DNA from: Magnolia sinica | Lineage: Eukaryota > Streptophyta > Magnoliopsida > Magnoliales > Magnoliaceae | Assembly: GCF_029962835.1 (NCBI RefSeq) | Contig: NC_080577.1 | Coordinates: forward strand, 8,284,501-8,348,500 | Length of the DNA: 64,000 nucleotides | Reading direction: 5' to 3' | Part shown: one piece after another, positions 1 to 10,614 of the stretch | Numbering within the stretch: the first letter of the stretch is position 1 | Layout of the letters: every line of letters begins with the position of its first letter | Position numbers and translations under genes: made by a program | The notes under the pieces: model-generated | Database searches by the model: none | What the model was told of the DNA's origin: nothing | What the model saw: the letters and a program-made list of their open reading frames with translations, nothing else

Positions 1-7
1 TAGGCCT

Positions 8-483
8 TCGTGGTGTGTTGACATGGCAAAGTTCTAAAAGCCCAACCGTTATACATTATGTATGTGTTATACCCACACCGTCAATCCATTTTTTAGATCA
101 TTTCAGGGGCATGAGCCCAAAAATGAGGTAGATCCAAAGCTCAAATAGACCACACCATAGACAATGGCACCCACCATTGAAATCTTGGTAGGGCCCACCA
201 TGATGTTCACTTGCCATCCAACCTGGTCATAAGGTTACACAGACTTTGATGAAGTTAAAGCACAGATATCAGCTTGATCCGAAACTTTTGGTGGAAAGTT
301 TTCAATGATAGGCATTTAATCCCCCACTATTTTTTTATCTTAGTCCACCTAAGCTTTGGATCTGCATCATTTATATGCTCATGGCCTGAAATAATCTGGA
401 AAAATGGATGAATGGTATGGATAATAACACATGCATTACGTGGGGCCCACAACTTTGCCACGTTAATAGTGTGTGCTACACTA
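8..483. mobile_element. MITE, Mutator-type family, old copy
   Basis: Non-coding element whose ends pair as an inverted repeat: ACATGGCAAAGTT at 21-33 is mirrored by AACTTTGCCACGT at 451-463. The inside is the repeat theme seen many times in this window: GATCATTT with GAGCCCAAAAATGAGG, then GGACCACACCA-like, then AACTTTTGG, then GGGCCCAC near the right end. No target duplication could be resolved at this end of the window. Assignment to the Mutator type rests on better preserved relatives at 8931 and 17766. Confidence 0.6.
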
Positions 484-815
484 CCCATGTCCATCCTCTC
501 CCTTATTTACAAAAATGGGGCGCGATTTTAGTGAGACCCCGGAGTACCGAGATCCTGACGTGTTGCCACTCCATTGGCATATCTAAGTGTGATCCTGCGA
601 CACCTCTTGCATGGACCAACGATAGGGGATAACGGTCATTAGGGCCGTACTCGAGGTCTGAACCCCCAACCCTCATTCGTCTCTCTGGCTCTCCCTTCCT
701 CTTTCACGAGAGATTCAGATCTCTCTCTCTCTAGTTGGCTCGCTCCTCTCTCACCCTCTCCATCTCTTCTCTTGTCATCTCTTTCTCTCTTATATATTCA
801 ATGGTAGCTTCTTCT
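484..815. other. Intergenic, pyrimidine-rich
   Basis: No gene seen. The part from about 660 to 800 is strongly C/T-rich on the plus strand. The stretch near 515-545 (GGCGCGATTTTAGTGAGACC) resembles 1132-1150 (GGCGCGACTTCAATGAGACC), so an unrecognised old repeat may be present. Confidence 0.5.
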
Positions 816-912
816 CTTTTTTTTTGTTAGTACACCCCCACTACGGATCAATACCAAGACCTCAGTGTTGAAACGAGGTATCTTTCACTCAGTCTACCAC
901 TTGAGCTATGGA
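816..912 (-). mobile_element. tRNA-derived SINE
   Basis: Read on the minus strand this begins with a tRNA-like head: an A-box-like TAGCTCAAGTGGTAGA (893-908) and a weak B-box-like GGTATTGATCC (845-855), and ends in an A-rich tract on the minus strand (816-826). This is the arrangement of a Pol III-transcribed plant SINE. Two related heads occur at 55250 and 61880, all in the same orientation. Confidence 0.55.
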
Positions 913-1169
913 TCAGGGGAATTATAGGATCCTAATGCACCAGGACCACAAATCAGAGTCCTGATGTGCCCTTCCGTAAAAAGTGGGGCCCATTGGTCGG
1001 ATCCCGTGGGCCCCACTGTGATGGAGATGCCACTGAACAGACGATTAAGAAAATAGTACAAACGATTCAAGAAGAAAGGTGAAAGTTTGGATGATCGTGC
1101 AATTTTTAAGAATATGGAGAATCGCTCAGGCGCGACTTCAATGAGACCCCAGAACCAGCGATGTGGGTG

Positions 1170-1209
<40 letters not shown>

Positions 1210-1440
1210 GGAGCCAGTGCGAGAGGAGAGAAGGAGAAGGAGAGGCGAATGAGGGTTGGAGGGTTGGGGATTGAGAACCCGAACACAGCCCTAATGGTCG
1301 TCAGCTTCTACCGCTCTCACGTGCGGAAGGTGTTGCACGAGCCCACTCATCTGGATCAGTGGGTGGCGACACATCAGGGTCCCACTCACATCACTGGCCA
1401 GGGGTCGCGCTCACAAAAATGGGACTCAGATTTCCTGAGT
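913..1440. other. Intergenic with GA microsatellite
   Basis: No gene recognised. A pure (GA)n run lies at about 1171-1204. Flanking pieces hold GTGGGGCCCA and GGGCCCCAC motifs typical of the local MITEs, but no clear element ends. Open frames here are short and low in complexity. Confidence 0.5.
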
Positions 1441-1955
1441 ATGGCATTCCCAGGAAGTTCCTGTGATGGGAAGCTACGTGGGCCCATCGTGATGTTTGTG
1501 GAAAATACACACGGTCTATCTGTTTTGCAAGCTCATTTTACGGCATTCCACCAAAAATGAGACAGATCCAAAACTTAAGTACGCAACGCAAGAGGAAACA
1601 GTAGATATTGAATGACCAGGGTTGAAACATTTTCATGGCCATGAAAGTCTTGTATAAAGCTAAGTTTTTTATAACTTTTTTTTTTTGTGTTTTCAGTTTC
1701 ATTTGAGTGGGAATGACCTTATAAACAGCTTGGATGACACATAAACATCAGGGTGGGGCTCAGAAAGGTTTCAAAGGTACACATTTCTTTTCCCACTATT
1801 TCCTCTCCTGTGGCCAGCTTAAGTTTTTGGATCGTCTCATTTTTGGCCGATTGTCCTAAAATAATCTCGCAAAATAGATGGACCATGTGGATTTCTCAAA
1901 AACATCACGATAGGCCCCACCTGACTTCCCAGCGCAATAAGTTCCTGCCAAAGCC
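1441..1955. mobile_element. MITE, Mutator-type family
   Basis: The ends pair as inverted repeats: CCAGGAAGTTCC at 1450-1461 is mirrored by the complement of GGCAGGAAC at 1941-1949, and GTGGGCCCATCGTGATGTTT near 1480 by ACATCACGATAGGCCCCAC near 1905. The inside carries the usual AAAAATGAGACAGATCC block and a T-rich middle. It has no coding capacity. Confidence 0.6.
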
Positions 1956-1991
1956 ACAAAAATAGTTATTTTCAAAAGAGAGGATCTCCGA

Positions 1992-2099
1992 GGAGGTGGT
2001 TTGGCTATTGTAGCTGCTGCTTGCCCAGTGGCCAATGGTCCTGTCTGTCCAATTTTACATGTATTTTAGGGATTGATCCCAAAACTGAGAAGAATATAT
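1992..2099. mobile_element. MITE, left part (split by copia element)
   Basis: This is the left terminus of a MITE of the GGATTGGCTACTCC family (GGTTTGGCTATTG, then a degenerate GCCAGTGGCCAATGGTC, then GATCCCAAAACTGAGAAG). It stops where the copia LTR begins. The matching right part resumes at 8063 with ATAAATCTCAGG. The intact copy at 17244-17742 shows AGAAGAATATAAATCTCAG as the uninterrupted sequence, which supports the join. Confidence 0.65.
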
Positions 2100-2661
2100 T
2101 GTTAGATGCCTTAAATCTGACAAAATTTCGGGCCGCTCGACCGGTCGAGTGGACTGCTCGACTCAAAGTCCATCGACCTATGTTTTTTGGTGTCCGGGCC
2201 GCTCGACCAGTCGAGGGGATGGCTCAACCGATCGAGGGGGTCCTTCGACCAGTCAAGGTCTCGGCTCAACCAGTCGAGGGTTACGCAGCCGGTGCGCGGA
2301 CTGCGTAAATTTGAGGCAGTCTCTGGACTTTTCCAAAGGAGGTGCGTAAGTGGAGTTTCCTAAACTATAAATAGGGGTCCTTAGGGCTATTATAAGGTAT
2401 TTTAAGGCTTCCTAAAGGTATTCTAAAGGGTTCAAAGGTTATCAAAGGGTGTAGCAATTGTGAGATTCGAGGTTGTTCGAATTGGATAAGTCCTCTCTTG
2501 TAATTTCTATTTCATAGTGGATTTCTGTCGCTTTGTGCCGTGGTTTTTTCTCGCAAGGGTTTTTCACGTTAAATCTTTGTGTTCTCTTATGATTGCTTGT
2601 TATTCTTGGATTGCTATCCTAGATCTAGATCTGTGTGATTCCGCAGCACAAATCCCCAACA
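2100..2661 (+). repeat. 5' LTR of copia element
   Basis: Starts TGTTAGATGCC and ends CCCCAACA, with TG and CA termini. The 5' third carries a series of palindromic CTCGACCGGTCGAG-type motifs. A TATAAATA box at 2366-2373 is a likely promoter, followed by about 290 bp of R and U5. Compared with the 3' LTR this copy lacks about 42 bp in the palindrome cluster. Confidence 0.85.
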
Positions 2662-2663
2662 AG

Positions 2664-2675
2664 TGGTATCAGAGC
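2664..2675 (+). other. Primer-binding site (initiator Met tRNA)
   Basis: TGGTATCAGAGC lies two bases after the 5' LTR. It is the standard complement of the plant initiator methionine tRNA 3' end used by copia elements to prime minus-strand synthesis. Confidence 0.9.
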
Positions 2676-2716
2676 AATCGTTGGGGCACAGATCTGAATC
2701 TGAGGGATTAGTAATA

Positions 2717-3447
2717 ATGGCGAGCACTAGGTATGATATTGAGAAGTACTCAAGGAAACATAATTTTGAGTTATGGAAGATCAAGATAATAAGTTCCTCA
2801 ATCAAACAAGACAAAGATAGTGCTCTTGAGGAGCGAAAGTCTACTATGACTGATAATGAATGCAATACTCTTGATAAGAAGATCTTATTATCAATCCGTT
2901 TATATCTCACGGATGAGGTCTCTACAACGTTATGAGGGAGAAAACTACGGTTAAGTTATAGGCAAAGTTAGAGAATGTCTATGCGAAAAAATCCTAAGAA
3001 AATCGCCTACACTTGAAGCGGCAGTAGTATAACTTCAAGATAGCAGAGGGTGGAGATCTGGAGGCTCACATCAACAACTTTAATAAATTAGTTTACAAAT
3101 TTCTTGATATGGAGAAAGTGATGAAAGATGAAGAACAAACATGTATGTTACGGAATTCTCTTCCGGCGTCTTATGAGTCATTCAAAGACACAATGTGTTC
3201 CACGAATAAAACACTGAGTGTCAAGACCGTTATCTCAGCCCTTCAAGGGAAGGTTATGAGAAAGCTTAACGTTGACATGGGGATATTTTCTGATGCACTA
3301 ATTACAAGGGGTAGGAATTATGAACAAGGTACAGGTTCTTCAGGTTCTAGATCCAAATCCAAGGACAAGGGTAAGAGAAAGGTAAAGTGCTGAAACTATG
3401 GGATGAAAGGACGTGTGAAGAAGGATTGTACAAATCCTAAATCTTAG
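2717..3447 (+). pseudogene. copia gag remnant
   Basis: An ATG at 2717 opens a short frame with the copia gag look (MASTRYDIEKY, then FELWKIKI). It hits stops from 2933 on. Similarity resumes in 3109-3393 (LRNSLPASYESFKDTM, VISALQGKVM). The zinc knuckle near 3388-3430 is broken: the first cysteine is kept but is followed by a stop, the second cysteine reads Tyr and the histidine reads Arg (NYGMKGRVKKDC). Gag would form the virus-like particle of the element. This copy cannot make it. Confidence 0.8.
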
Positions 3448-3525
3448 AGAGAAGATTCTAAGGCTTCGTACAGGGAGGCTAATGCTACCACGTCAGATGG
3501 ATCGAGTGAATGTGATGGTAATGTT

Positions 3526-3972
3526 TTGCCTATGTCTACGATCAGGATACCATACGATGATCGTAAGGACGAGAAGATGCTAGACACAGGAGCATTTTTT
3601 CACATGACTCCTCATCGGAGTTGGTTCACTAGCTACAGGGAGTGCGATGGCAAACAGGTATTTATGGGCAATGACATTACCTGTAATGTTATGGTTGTTG
3701 GTTCGGTCCGCATCAAGATAGTTGATGGGGTGGAGCGTACCTTGACTGATGTCAGGCACATTCCTGATTTGAAGAAGAATCTGATTTCTCTTAGCGTACT
3801 TGAGGCAATGGGCTGCAAATTCACAAGTATTGATAGTGCTCTTACGGTATCTAAGGGGGCACGGGTAATCATGAAAGCACAATTACTCGGTAACATGTAC
3901 AGGTTGATCCGAAGCACTTCAAAAGGTAGAGCTGCAGTGGATGTAGCGTATTTCACCTCTGCATGTATGTAG
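3526..3972 (+). pseudogene. copia protease and GAG-pre-integrase remnant
   Basis: The frame carries the aspartic protease core LDTGAFFHMTPHRSWF (family form LDTGAS-HMTP), followed by VFMGND, VRHIPDLKKNLISLS and GNMYRL, the usual GAG-pre-integrase order. The active-site Asp is kept; the Ser after DTGA reads Phe. The frame ends at 3972, just before the integrase zinc finger is expected, and integrase cannot be followed further. Confidence 0.85.
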
Positions 3973-4199
3973 AATGTTGAACATAGCCACATGAGCGGGC
4001 AAGATAGGAAGACTGAGACGCGCAGACAGTGATACAGAGCAGGTGGAGTAGCCACCTATGAGAAGAATCACATAACATAATCGCACGATATCATCGAGGT
4101 ACATGGACGACTCTAATATCACGGGGGATTCATCTTTTATTCAGACGGCTCTAGGTGAGGCAAGTGCTGAGAAGTGGAATGTGACTATGGGCGCGTGAT

Positions 4200-5200
4200 G
4201 GACTCGTTATACCAGACCGACATATGAGAGCTAGTGAAGCTTTCAGTGGGCTGGAAAGCGGTTGGATGTAGGTGGATCTTCAGGAGAATATAGCATAAAT
4301 ACAGAGCGAGATTGGTAGCGAAGGGTTATGCTCAGAGAGAATGGATCGGCTTCTCAGAGATATTCACGCCAACGGTATAGAAAGTGACTATTAGATCCGT
4401 GATTGGCACTGGTTGGCCAATGTGATCTTGAGCTGGAAGGATGGATGTGGAATCTGCACTTCTACAAGGGAAAGTGAAGAGCAAATTTACAAGAAGCAAC
4501 CAGAGTAGTTCAAAGTTAAAGGGGCTGAGAAAAAAGTTTGCAGGAGGTCGTGATTCGACCTATCACCTAGGCAGTAGTTTGATTACTTCATGGTGAGTCA
4601 TGAATTAATGACATGTAGATCGTCAATTGTGACATGTCTGAAATTAATGTACTGAAGACTCAGTTAAGTGGGTCATTCGAGATGAAGGATCGGGGGGCTG
4701 CAAAGAGGGTTCTTGGCATTAAGACTGAAGGAGGAGTAGGCTTTGGTTATCGCAAACAGAATACATTGGGTAGGTATTGATTAAGGATGTAATGGACCAT
4801 GTAAATCCGGAAAGCGTTCCCTATGCGTCTTTCCTAAAGTTTTCCTCAGGACATGTCCCAAAACAGATGAGGAAAATCAGGATATCTCATGAGCCTTATT
4901 CTAATGCGATTGGCAGTGTATGCCATGGTCTGGATTAGATCGATTATTTCATAGGCTATAGACGTTGTGAGAAAGTACCCTGACAAGCAATATTGGGTAA
5001 CGGTGAGATGGTAAGAAGACTACGTCTTTCCTTTTGAGAAGACAGGAGCAAAGATGGTTGGGCACGTGGATTCTGATCCAACGAACATGCTCTCCTTGAT
5101 CATTCCTGTAGAGAAGTTAAAGTTCTGTGCAACTTCTCTAGGCTTGACGATGGTAGAAAAGAAAGACGAAGTGTGCACGAGAAACTATGATGTGATGCAA
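4200..5200 (+). pseudogene. copia reverse transcriptase / RNase H remnant
   Basis: Only scattered matches remain, in several frames: VGCRWIFR, KYRARLVAKGYAQ and GFSEIFTPTV near 4260-4380 (N-terminal RT), then PYSNAIGSVCH near 4895-4925 and a YDVDSD-like GYVDSD position near 5060 (RNase H side). The catalytic YVDD block of RT could not be found. Numerous stops make this plainly non-functional. Confidence 0.7.
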
Positions 5201-5260
5201 AGATAAGAGAAGGAGTTAATGAGCTACACGGTTGAAGATAGAAGACATGGTGGAGATTGT

Positions 5261-5504
5261 TGTCTGATGCCTTAAATCTGATGGGATTTTGGGCCGCTCG
5301 ACTGGTCGAGGGCCTGGCTTGACCGGTCGAGTGGGCCACTTGACTAATTGAGGCATGCTCGACTCAAAGTCCAGCGACCTATGTTTTATGGTGTCCAGGC
5401 CACTCGACCAGTCGAGGGGATGGCTCGACCGATCGAGGGGGTCCTTCGACCAATCGAGGCCTCGGATCGACTAGTCGAGGGTTATGCAGCCGGTGTGCAG
5501 ACTG
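5261..5504 (+). repeat. 3' LTR of copia element, first part
   Basis: Starts TGTCTGATGCC after the purine-rich GGTGGAGATTGT polypurine tract (5250-5260). It repeats the palindromic CGACCGGTCGAG cluster of the 5' LTR and is interrupted at 5504 by the solo LTR insertion. Confidence 0.85.
5500..5504. repeat. Target duplication GACTG, left
   Basis: GACTG directly before the solo LTR; the same five bases follow it at 7697-7701. The surrounding copia LTR sequence reads through once the insertion is removed. Confidence 0.9.
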
Positions 5505-7696
5505 TGTTGAGGTTCAAATATTGCATATCAGACCCCAATTAATGCCTGGATTTATGAACATAGTGCTATTTAATGGCCCGATTTAATCATGTTTGTAATG
5601 TAGGGTGTATTTAAGAGCTTGAATTGAAATAGGAGGCTAAAAGCATGGATTTAACACTCATGAGTCACCAAGGAAAAGGACGGACCCCAGAGGACTGAGA
5701 TCGATAGATTTACATACCAGAGATCCGAAAAAATCGAGAAACTGAAACTCAAGTGGCCTGAAAGTCAGCCAGAATGCAAGATCATAGGGTTTACACCATC
5801 CATTCGGCTCGAAACTTCATATATGACCTGAGGACCATAAATTAACTGTTCACATCTAATTTCAACCCCCTGATCCCTATGAAAGTGGCTTAATAGACAA
5901 ATCAGCCCACAGATCATCAATCTGGGGCCCACCTAATATCTGGATGCACTTCAATTTTAGTTTTAACCTCTTAAATAAGGTGGAAAAACCAATGGTCAGA
6001 GCAGATGTCTCATATACATCAAGATGGGACCCACCTTACATGGTACGTGTGCACAGTACACGTGCATTGGATGACCACCGAATCAGGGGGATCGGTCAAC
6101 TGAGCTTTGACCGATCCTTTCTAAAAGGATTTTGAATTTCTCTCCCGCCTCTGTGAACGCTCAAACAGCGCTTGCAGCACTTTCTTGTGGGCCACCACCA
6201 TAATTTTACGGTCACTCTCACTTAGGTCTAGGTGGCGGAATCTCAAAAGACAGCAAGGATGGGATCTTAACCATTTAAATGTAGGACAAACGGTAGAAGC
6301 ACAAGTCCCGTGGGCCACACCGAATCTAAGCCAAACAGACCATACTTTACTGGGTTTTCGAGAAGAATCCGGTGGATGGCATAGATTTTGTAAAGGACAG
6401 ATGGAATGGACCCCACCAATCGCCACCGCGCAAGAGGCATGCGCAGGCTCTGCATCCGTGAAAATCGACCTCCAGGGGCCATTGCGTGAGCACATATTTC
6501 ACTGGATGAACAATCCAGACCGTTCAGAAGATCCATTAGTGGGCCATAACCCCAACCATGAAGTTGGAATCCGTGGACAGGCTGTCCACCATCCCAAATC
6601 TCAGGCCAAACGCAAGAAGTTCCTACACACGCGGCTGTGCTGTGTAAAATAAAAAAGGGGATTCGCACCGACTCCTGCTGCGTAAGCTATTCCGCATTCT
6701 CCACCGCCCCTAACATGTATAAAAGAGAGGAGAGAAGAGAGAAGCTGGTATCCAATCTTGGAAGTGAGATCCAAGCAAAGCCGTGAACATGTGAAAGGGA
6801 GATCGGGCAACCATGGAGGCAATCCCCTGGACGTGGAAAGGAGCAGAGGAGGAGAGAGAGAGAGAGAGAGAGGACAGCATCTTCAAGAGTTCCTCCTTCC
6901 TTTCTTAATTTCTATTTATTTTTATGTTTCCTAAGAAATTTTAGCTTGATCATGTCTCTGATGGGCTAAACCTCTTAGCTAGGGCTAAGAGGTGAAGCTT
7001 GTAGCGTGATTAAGATGGTTGCTTTGTTTTGATTCATGTCTTGTTGAACCTTATGAATTCTAATTTGATTATTAAGGTATGCTTTTAGTTTTTAATGGTT
7101 TGTTGTGACTTAAATTACAATGGATCTGCGATAGCTTTAAGTATGTTCTTTCCATTATTGAGATTGTGAAATTAGTCAGACCTATTGTTCACCATTGTCT
7201 CCTGGGCATGGTTAGGTGACGGAATTCTTCCTAACTTTCACAATTCTCTTATGATTGGCTGTGAGATTGGTAAATTGTTGTTGTTTGCCATAGTCACCTG
7301 GGCATGGTTAGGTGATGAGATCACTTCCCAATCTTCACCACTCTTATCTATTGATGATTCGATCCATGAGAAGTTCAGAAATCTAACAAATCTCTTCTTG
7401 CCAATTGGATGGGATAGAACTCTGATTCCAATTGTGTCCTTGAATCATTGCAAGGTAGCTTCCTAATTGCTACAAGTGGATCCTTGGCACCCTAGTTTCT
7501 TTCCTCTGAATTTTCTAAATTTTAGATTAATACTTTCACCATTATTCCCTTAATTTCCCTCGATTTAAATTTCATCTTATTCTAGTCCTAGTTCTAGTTA
7601 TTTTCAGATTACGTACAGGTTTCAGTCCCTTGGGATTCGACCTCGATCTCACCGAGTTTATTACTACATCACAACCCTATACTTGGGGAGTGAACA
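5505..7696 (+). mobile_element. Solo LTR of the Athila-like gypsy family
   Basis: A 2,192-bp sequence starting TGTTGAGG and ending GTGAACA, flanked by GACTG duplications. It is homologous end to end with the gypsy LTRs at 19973 and 28190 (shared AAATATTGCATATCAGACCC near the start, CTCCTGGGCATGGTTAG near the end, TACTACATCACAACCCT at the end) but clearly more diverged. No internal region exists, so it is a solo LTR formed by recombination between LTRs. A (GA)n run lies at about 6849-6871. Open frames here are not genes. Confidence 0.9.
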
Positions 7697-8062
7697 GACT
7701 GCGTAAATTTGAGGCAGTTCCCGGACTTTTCCAAAGAAGGTGCGTAAGTGGAGTTTCCTAAACTACAAATAGGGGTCTCTAGGACTATTCTAAGGTATTA
7801 TAAGGCCTCCTAAAGGTATTCTAAAGGATTCTAGGGTTATCAAAGGGTGTAGCAAGGGTGAGACTCGAGGTTGTTCGAATTGGGTAAGTCCTCTCTCTTG
7901 TAATTTCTATTTCATAGTGGATTTCTGTCGCTTTATGCCGTGGTTTTTTTCCCGAAAGGGTTTTTCACGTTAAATCTTTGTGTTCTCTTGTGATTACTTG
8001 ATGCTCTTAGATTGTTATCATAGATCTAGATCTGTGTGATTCCACAGCACAAATCCCCAACA
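7697..8062 (+). repeat. 3' LTR of copia element, second part
   Basis: Resumes with the GACTG duplication and GCGTAAATTTGAGGCAG, as in the 5' LTR at 2299, and ends CCCCAACA. The TATA box of the 5' copy reads TACAAATA here. Confidence 0.85.
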
Positions 8063-8573
8063 GGATATAAATCTCAGGTGATTATATCACAGGAAAACAA
8101 TAATGTTTGGATGTCCAACATTAAAATCCTCCTAAGCCTATTGTACTTTTTATTTGACATCAAATCTGTTGATTAGGTCATACAGGCCCTAGATGAAGGG
8201 AAAAAACAAAGATCAGCTTGATCCAAAATTTTTATGGCCCAAGTAAGTTTTTAATGGTGGACTTTTAATTAACACTTTTTAAGTTTAAATTGCACATTTT
8301 CTCATCAAATGGATGAATGTGACCCACATCAGAAGTTATGGTCAATTTATGGTCCACCTTCTTTTGTCCCAAAGGGAACGTGGAACGTATCTGTGACACG
8401 TTCTACGTCAGAATCATACCATAAAATGATCTTTAAAACAATAGATGGATGGTATGGAAGAAACACATACATCAATAGATGGATGGTATGGAAGAAACAT
8501 ATACATCATGGTGGGGCCACAGAGCACCAACAAGTAGGCATTGGCGAGTGGCAAGATCACTAGCCAATCCTCT
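8063..8573. mobile_element. MITE, right part (split by copia element)
   Basis: Continuation of the MITE at 1992-2099: ATAAATCTCAGG, then the usual AAAATCCTCCTAAG block, ending with CATCATGGTGGGGCC, GAGCACCAAC and the terminal AGCCAATCCTCTC, complementary to the left end. A short ACATACATCAATAGATGG duplication lies near 8460-8500. GGATCTC at both outer ends hints at a decayed target duplication. Confidence 0.65.
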
Positions 8574-8921
8574 CGGATCTCAAGGGAGGTGGTTTCAGGC
8601 GGTTGAGAGAGAGAGAGAGAGAGAGAGGAGATTTTGGGGAGATGGTTTCGAATGGCAGAGAGAGCCCAGATTTTGCGAGAGATGGTCTCGGATAGGGCTT
8701 CATCATTTTCTCAAGTACATACTGTGCGACTGAAATGGTGGTCAAGAGAAGCGCCCCAACCCCTTCACATTTCTGTGACAGAGTCTCCAAAGATAACGAT
8801 CTTTGGACCCATCTTCAAACAGTCTTCAATGTCTCTCTCTCTCTCTCCCCCTCCTCGGTGAAAAAAAAAAAGAGGTCGGGGCCTGCTCTTCTTGTATGAT
8901 ATACGAAATCCCGCTGCTTCC
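8574..8921. other. Intergenic with GA and CT microsatellites
   Basis: No gene recognised. (GA)n lies at about 8607-8628 and (CT)n at about 8830-8846. Neighbouring short frames are low-complexity. Confidence 0.5.
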
Positions 8922-8930
8922 AGATAAATG

Positions 8931-9541
8931 GAAGCGGATCGGCTGGTCTACCTCACACCAGCTATATAGCTACTGTAGGTACGTGTCGTGCAAAGACCAG
9001 CACTAACGCTTCTCGAGCTCTGAGTTGTACGAATGGTTCAAAGGAGATTAAAGTTACATGGACCTTACAATGATGTATTTATTATATCTACACTATTCAT
9101 TTATATTTAGAGATCATTTTAGAGCATTATCCAAAAAATGAATCATATCCAAAGATCATGTGGACCACACCATAAATAGAAGAGGAGATAATGATTTTCA
9201 CTGTTAAAAAATTTGTAAGACCACCATAATGTTTATTTTACATCTAATTTGTTCATGAGGTCACAAATATCTGACTGAAGAGGAAAAACAAATTTCATAT
9301 TGATCCCAAACTTCGGTGACCCCAAAAAGGGTTTCAATGGTAGACGTTCAACCCCCACTGGTTTTTGCAGTGTGGTCCACTTAATAGTTAGATCTATCTT
9401 ATTTTTTGTCTCAAGCATTAAGACGAGCTCGCCAAATGGATGGACGGTTTGGATATAACACATACCTCTTGATCAGACCCAGCTAATGTCAATACAGCAG
9501 CTATATAGTTGGCCTAAGGTACGCCAACCAATTAGCTTACG
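8931..9541. mobile_element. Mutator-type MITE with 9-bp target duplication
   Basis: The ends are inverted repeats (GAAGCGGATCGGCTGG at left; the complement of CCAACCAATTAGCTTAC at right, with AGCTATATAG on both sides). AGATAAATG at 8922-8930 is repeated exactly at 9542-9550. A 9-bp duplication is the mark of Mutator-superfamily insertion. The inside shares the common MITE theme, with no coding capacity. Confidence 0.8.
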
Positions 9542-9578
9542 AGATAAATGCCCACAAAATAATTGGCTTGCTGAAAAT

Positions 9579-10075
9579 GGGAAACGGATTGGCTACGCCC
9601 CCTGCCACCAGCCCCGTGGCTGATGATCGGTGCTCTGTGGGCCCCAACGTAATGTATGTTTTTCATCCATTCCATTCATCGATTTTTATAGATCATTTTA
9701 GGGCTTCGTACAAAAAATTAGAGGGATGTAAATCTCAAATGTTCCACACCACAGGAAAACAATAGTGATTGGATATTCACCATTAAAATCCTCCTAAAGC
9801 TCACTGTATTATTTATTTGACATCCAATCTATTGATTATGTCATACAAGCCCAAATGAAGGGAAAAAACAAATATCAACTTGATCCAAAACTTTTATAGC
9901 CCCAAAAGGTTTTTAATGGTTGGCACTCATTCAACACTGTTTCCTATAATGTGGTCTAGAGATTTTTATATACCTTGTTTTTGGTCTCATGCCATAAAAT
10001 GATATGGAAAAATAGATGGACAACATGGATGAAATACATACATCATGGTGGGGCCCACAGAGCACCGACCACCAA
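9579..10075. mobile_element. Mutator-type MITE, right end truncated
   Basis: Left terminus GGGAAACGGATTGGCTACG, with CACCAGCCCCGTGGCTGATG and GTGGGCCCCAACGTAATG. It runs through the usual body to CATCATGGTGGGGCCCACAG and AGCACCGACCACCA near 10072, then breaks off without the terminal GCCAATCCGTTTCC. Confidence 0.7.
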
Positions 10076-10277
10076 CGATATATGTTCAATCCCTCACTTC
10101 TTTTTGCAATGTGGTCCAGCTAATCTGTGGATCTATCTTATTTTTTGGCTCAAGGCTTAATACGAGCTTTAAAAATGGAAGGACGGCTTGGATATCCTCA
10201 TGGGACCCACAGGACTTAGTGACGTCAAGACACCAGCAATATCGGTGGTGTATGGTAGACCAACCAATCCGCTTCCG
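10076..10277. mobile_element. Right end of an 8931-type MITE, cut by MULE-1
   Basis: Resembles the right part of the MITE at 8931-9541: ACTTCTTTTTGCAATGTGGTCC, then GACACCAGCAATATCGG, then GTAGACCAACCAATCCGCTT. Its outermost bases are the 9-bp target taken by MULE-1. The left part of this MITE copy is missing. Confidence 0.65.
10269..10277. repeat. MULE-1 target duplication, left (CCGCTTCCG)
   Basis: CCGCTTCCG immediately before the GAGAAATTT terminus. An identical copy follows the element at 17201-17209. Confidence 0.95.
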
Positions 10278-10393
10278 GAGAAATTTAGGACTGTGGACGC
10301 CACCTTTTATCCATTGGATATTCTTGAAGCAATACAAACTTAACTTCCGAACTTAGACCTCCTCGTACGGACGACAAATTCCAGGATGAAAAC
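10278..10393 (+). repeat. MULE-1 left terminal inverted repeat
   Basis: GAGAAATTTAGGACTGTGGA, then CCACCTTTTATCC, then GAAGCAATACAAACTTAAC, then GGATGAAAACACCCTCC. Matches the reverse complement of 17085-17200 and both ends of MULE-2. Confidence 0.9.
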
Positions 10394-10401
10394 ACCCTCC
10401 T

Positions 10402-10610
10402 TTACATAGAAACGGATTGGCTACTTCCCCTGCCACCCGCCAATGGTGGATGGTCAGTGGTCTATGGGCCCCGCCATGATGTATTCTTTTCATCCATGCC
10501 ATCCATATATTTTTCCAGATCATTTTATGGTATGAGACCAAAAATGAAGTATATCCAAATCTCAAGTGTACCACATTACACGAAACAGTGTTGAATAAGC
10601 GTCAACCAGT
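10402..10610. mobile_element. MITE fragment inside MULE-1 left arm
   Basis: GAAACGGATTGGCTACTTCC, GCCACCCGCCAATGG and GGGCCCCGCCATGATGTATT mark the left half of a GGATTGGCTACTCC-type MITE. It has no counterpart in the right arm of MULE-1, so it was added to the left arm or lost from the right. Confidence 0.65.
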
Positions 10611-10614
10611 AGAA

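Larger units (their letters stand above)
2100..8062 (+). mobile_element. Ty1/copia LTR retrotransposon, decayed
   Basis: Two related LTRs (2100-2661; 5261-5504 joined to 7697-8062) flank a primer-binding site and degenerate coding remnants in copia order: gag, protease, then reverse transcriptase and RNase H. The 2.6 kb internal region is short for copia. Most of the integrase, normally between the protease region ending near 3970 and the RT remnant starting near 4200, is missing. All domains carry stops and frameshifts. The 3' LTR contains a nested solo LTR of another family. No clean target duplication is visible: TATAT precedes the element and GGATA follows it. Confidence 0.85.

Noticed and set aside
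1087-1560. 157-codon frame containing an Arg-Glu run
   Set aside because: The run comes from a GA microsatellite and the rest resembles nothing known; it also overlaps a MITE.
6121-6668. Overlapping open frames of 124-155 codons
   Set aside because: They lie inside the solo LTR, on both strands, with no conserved motif.
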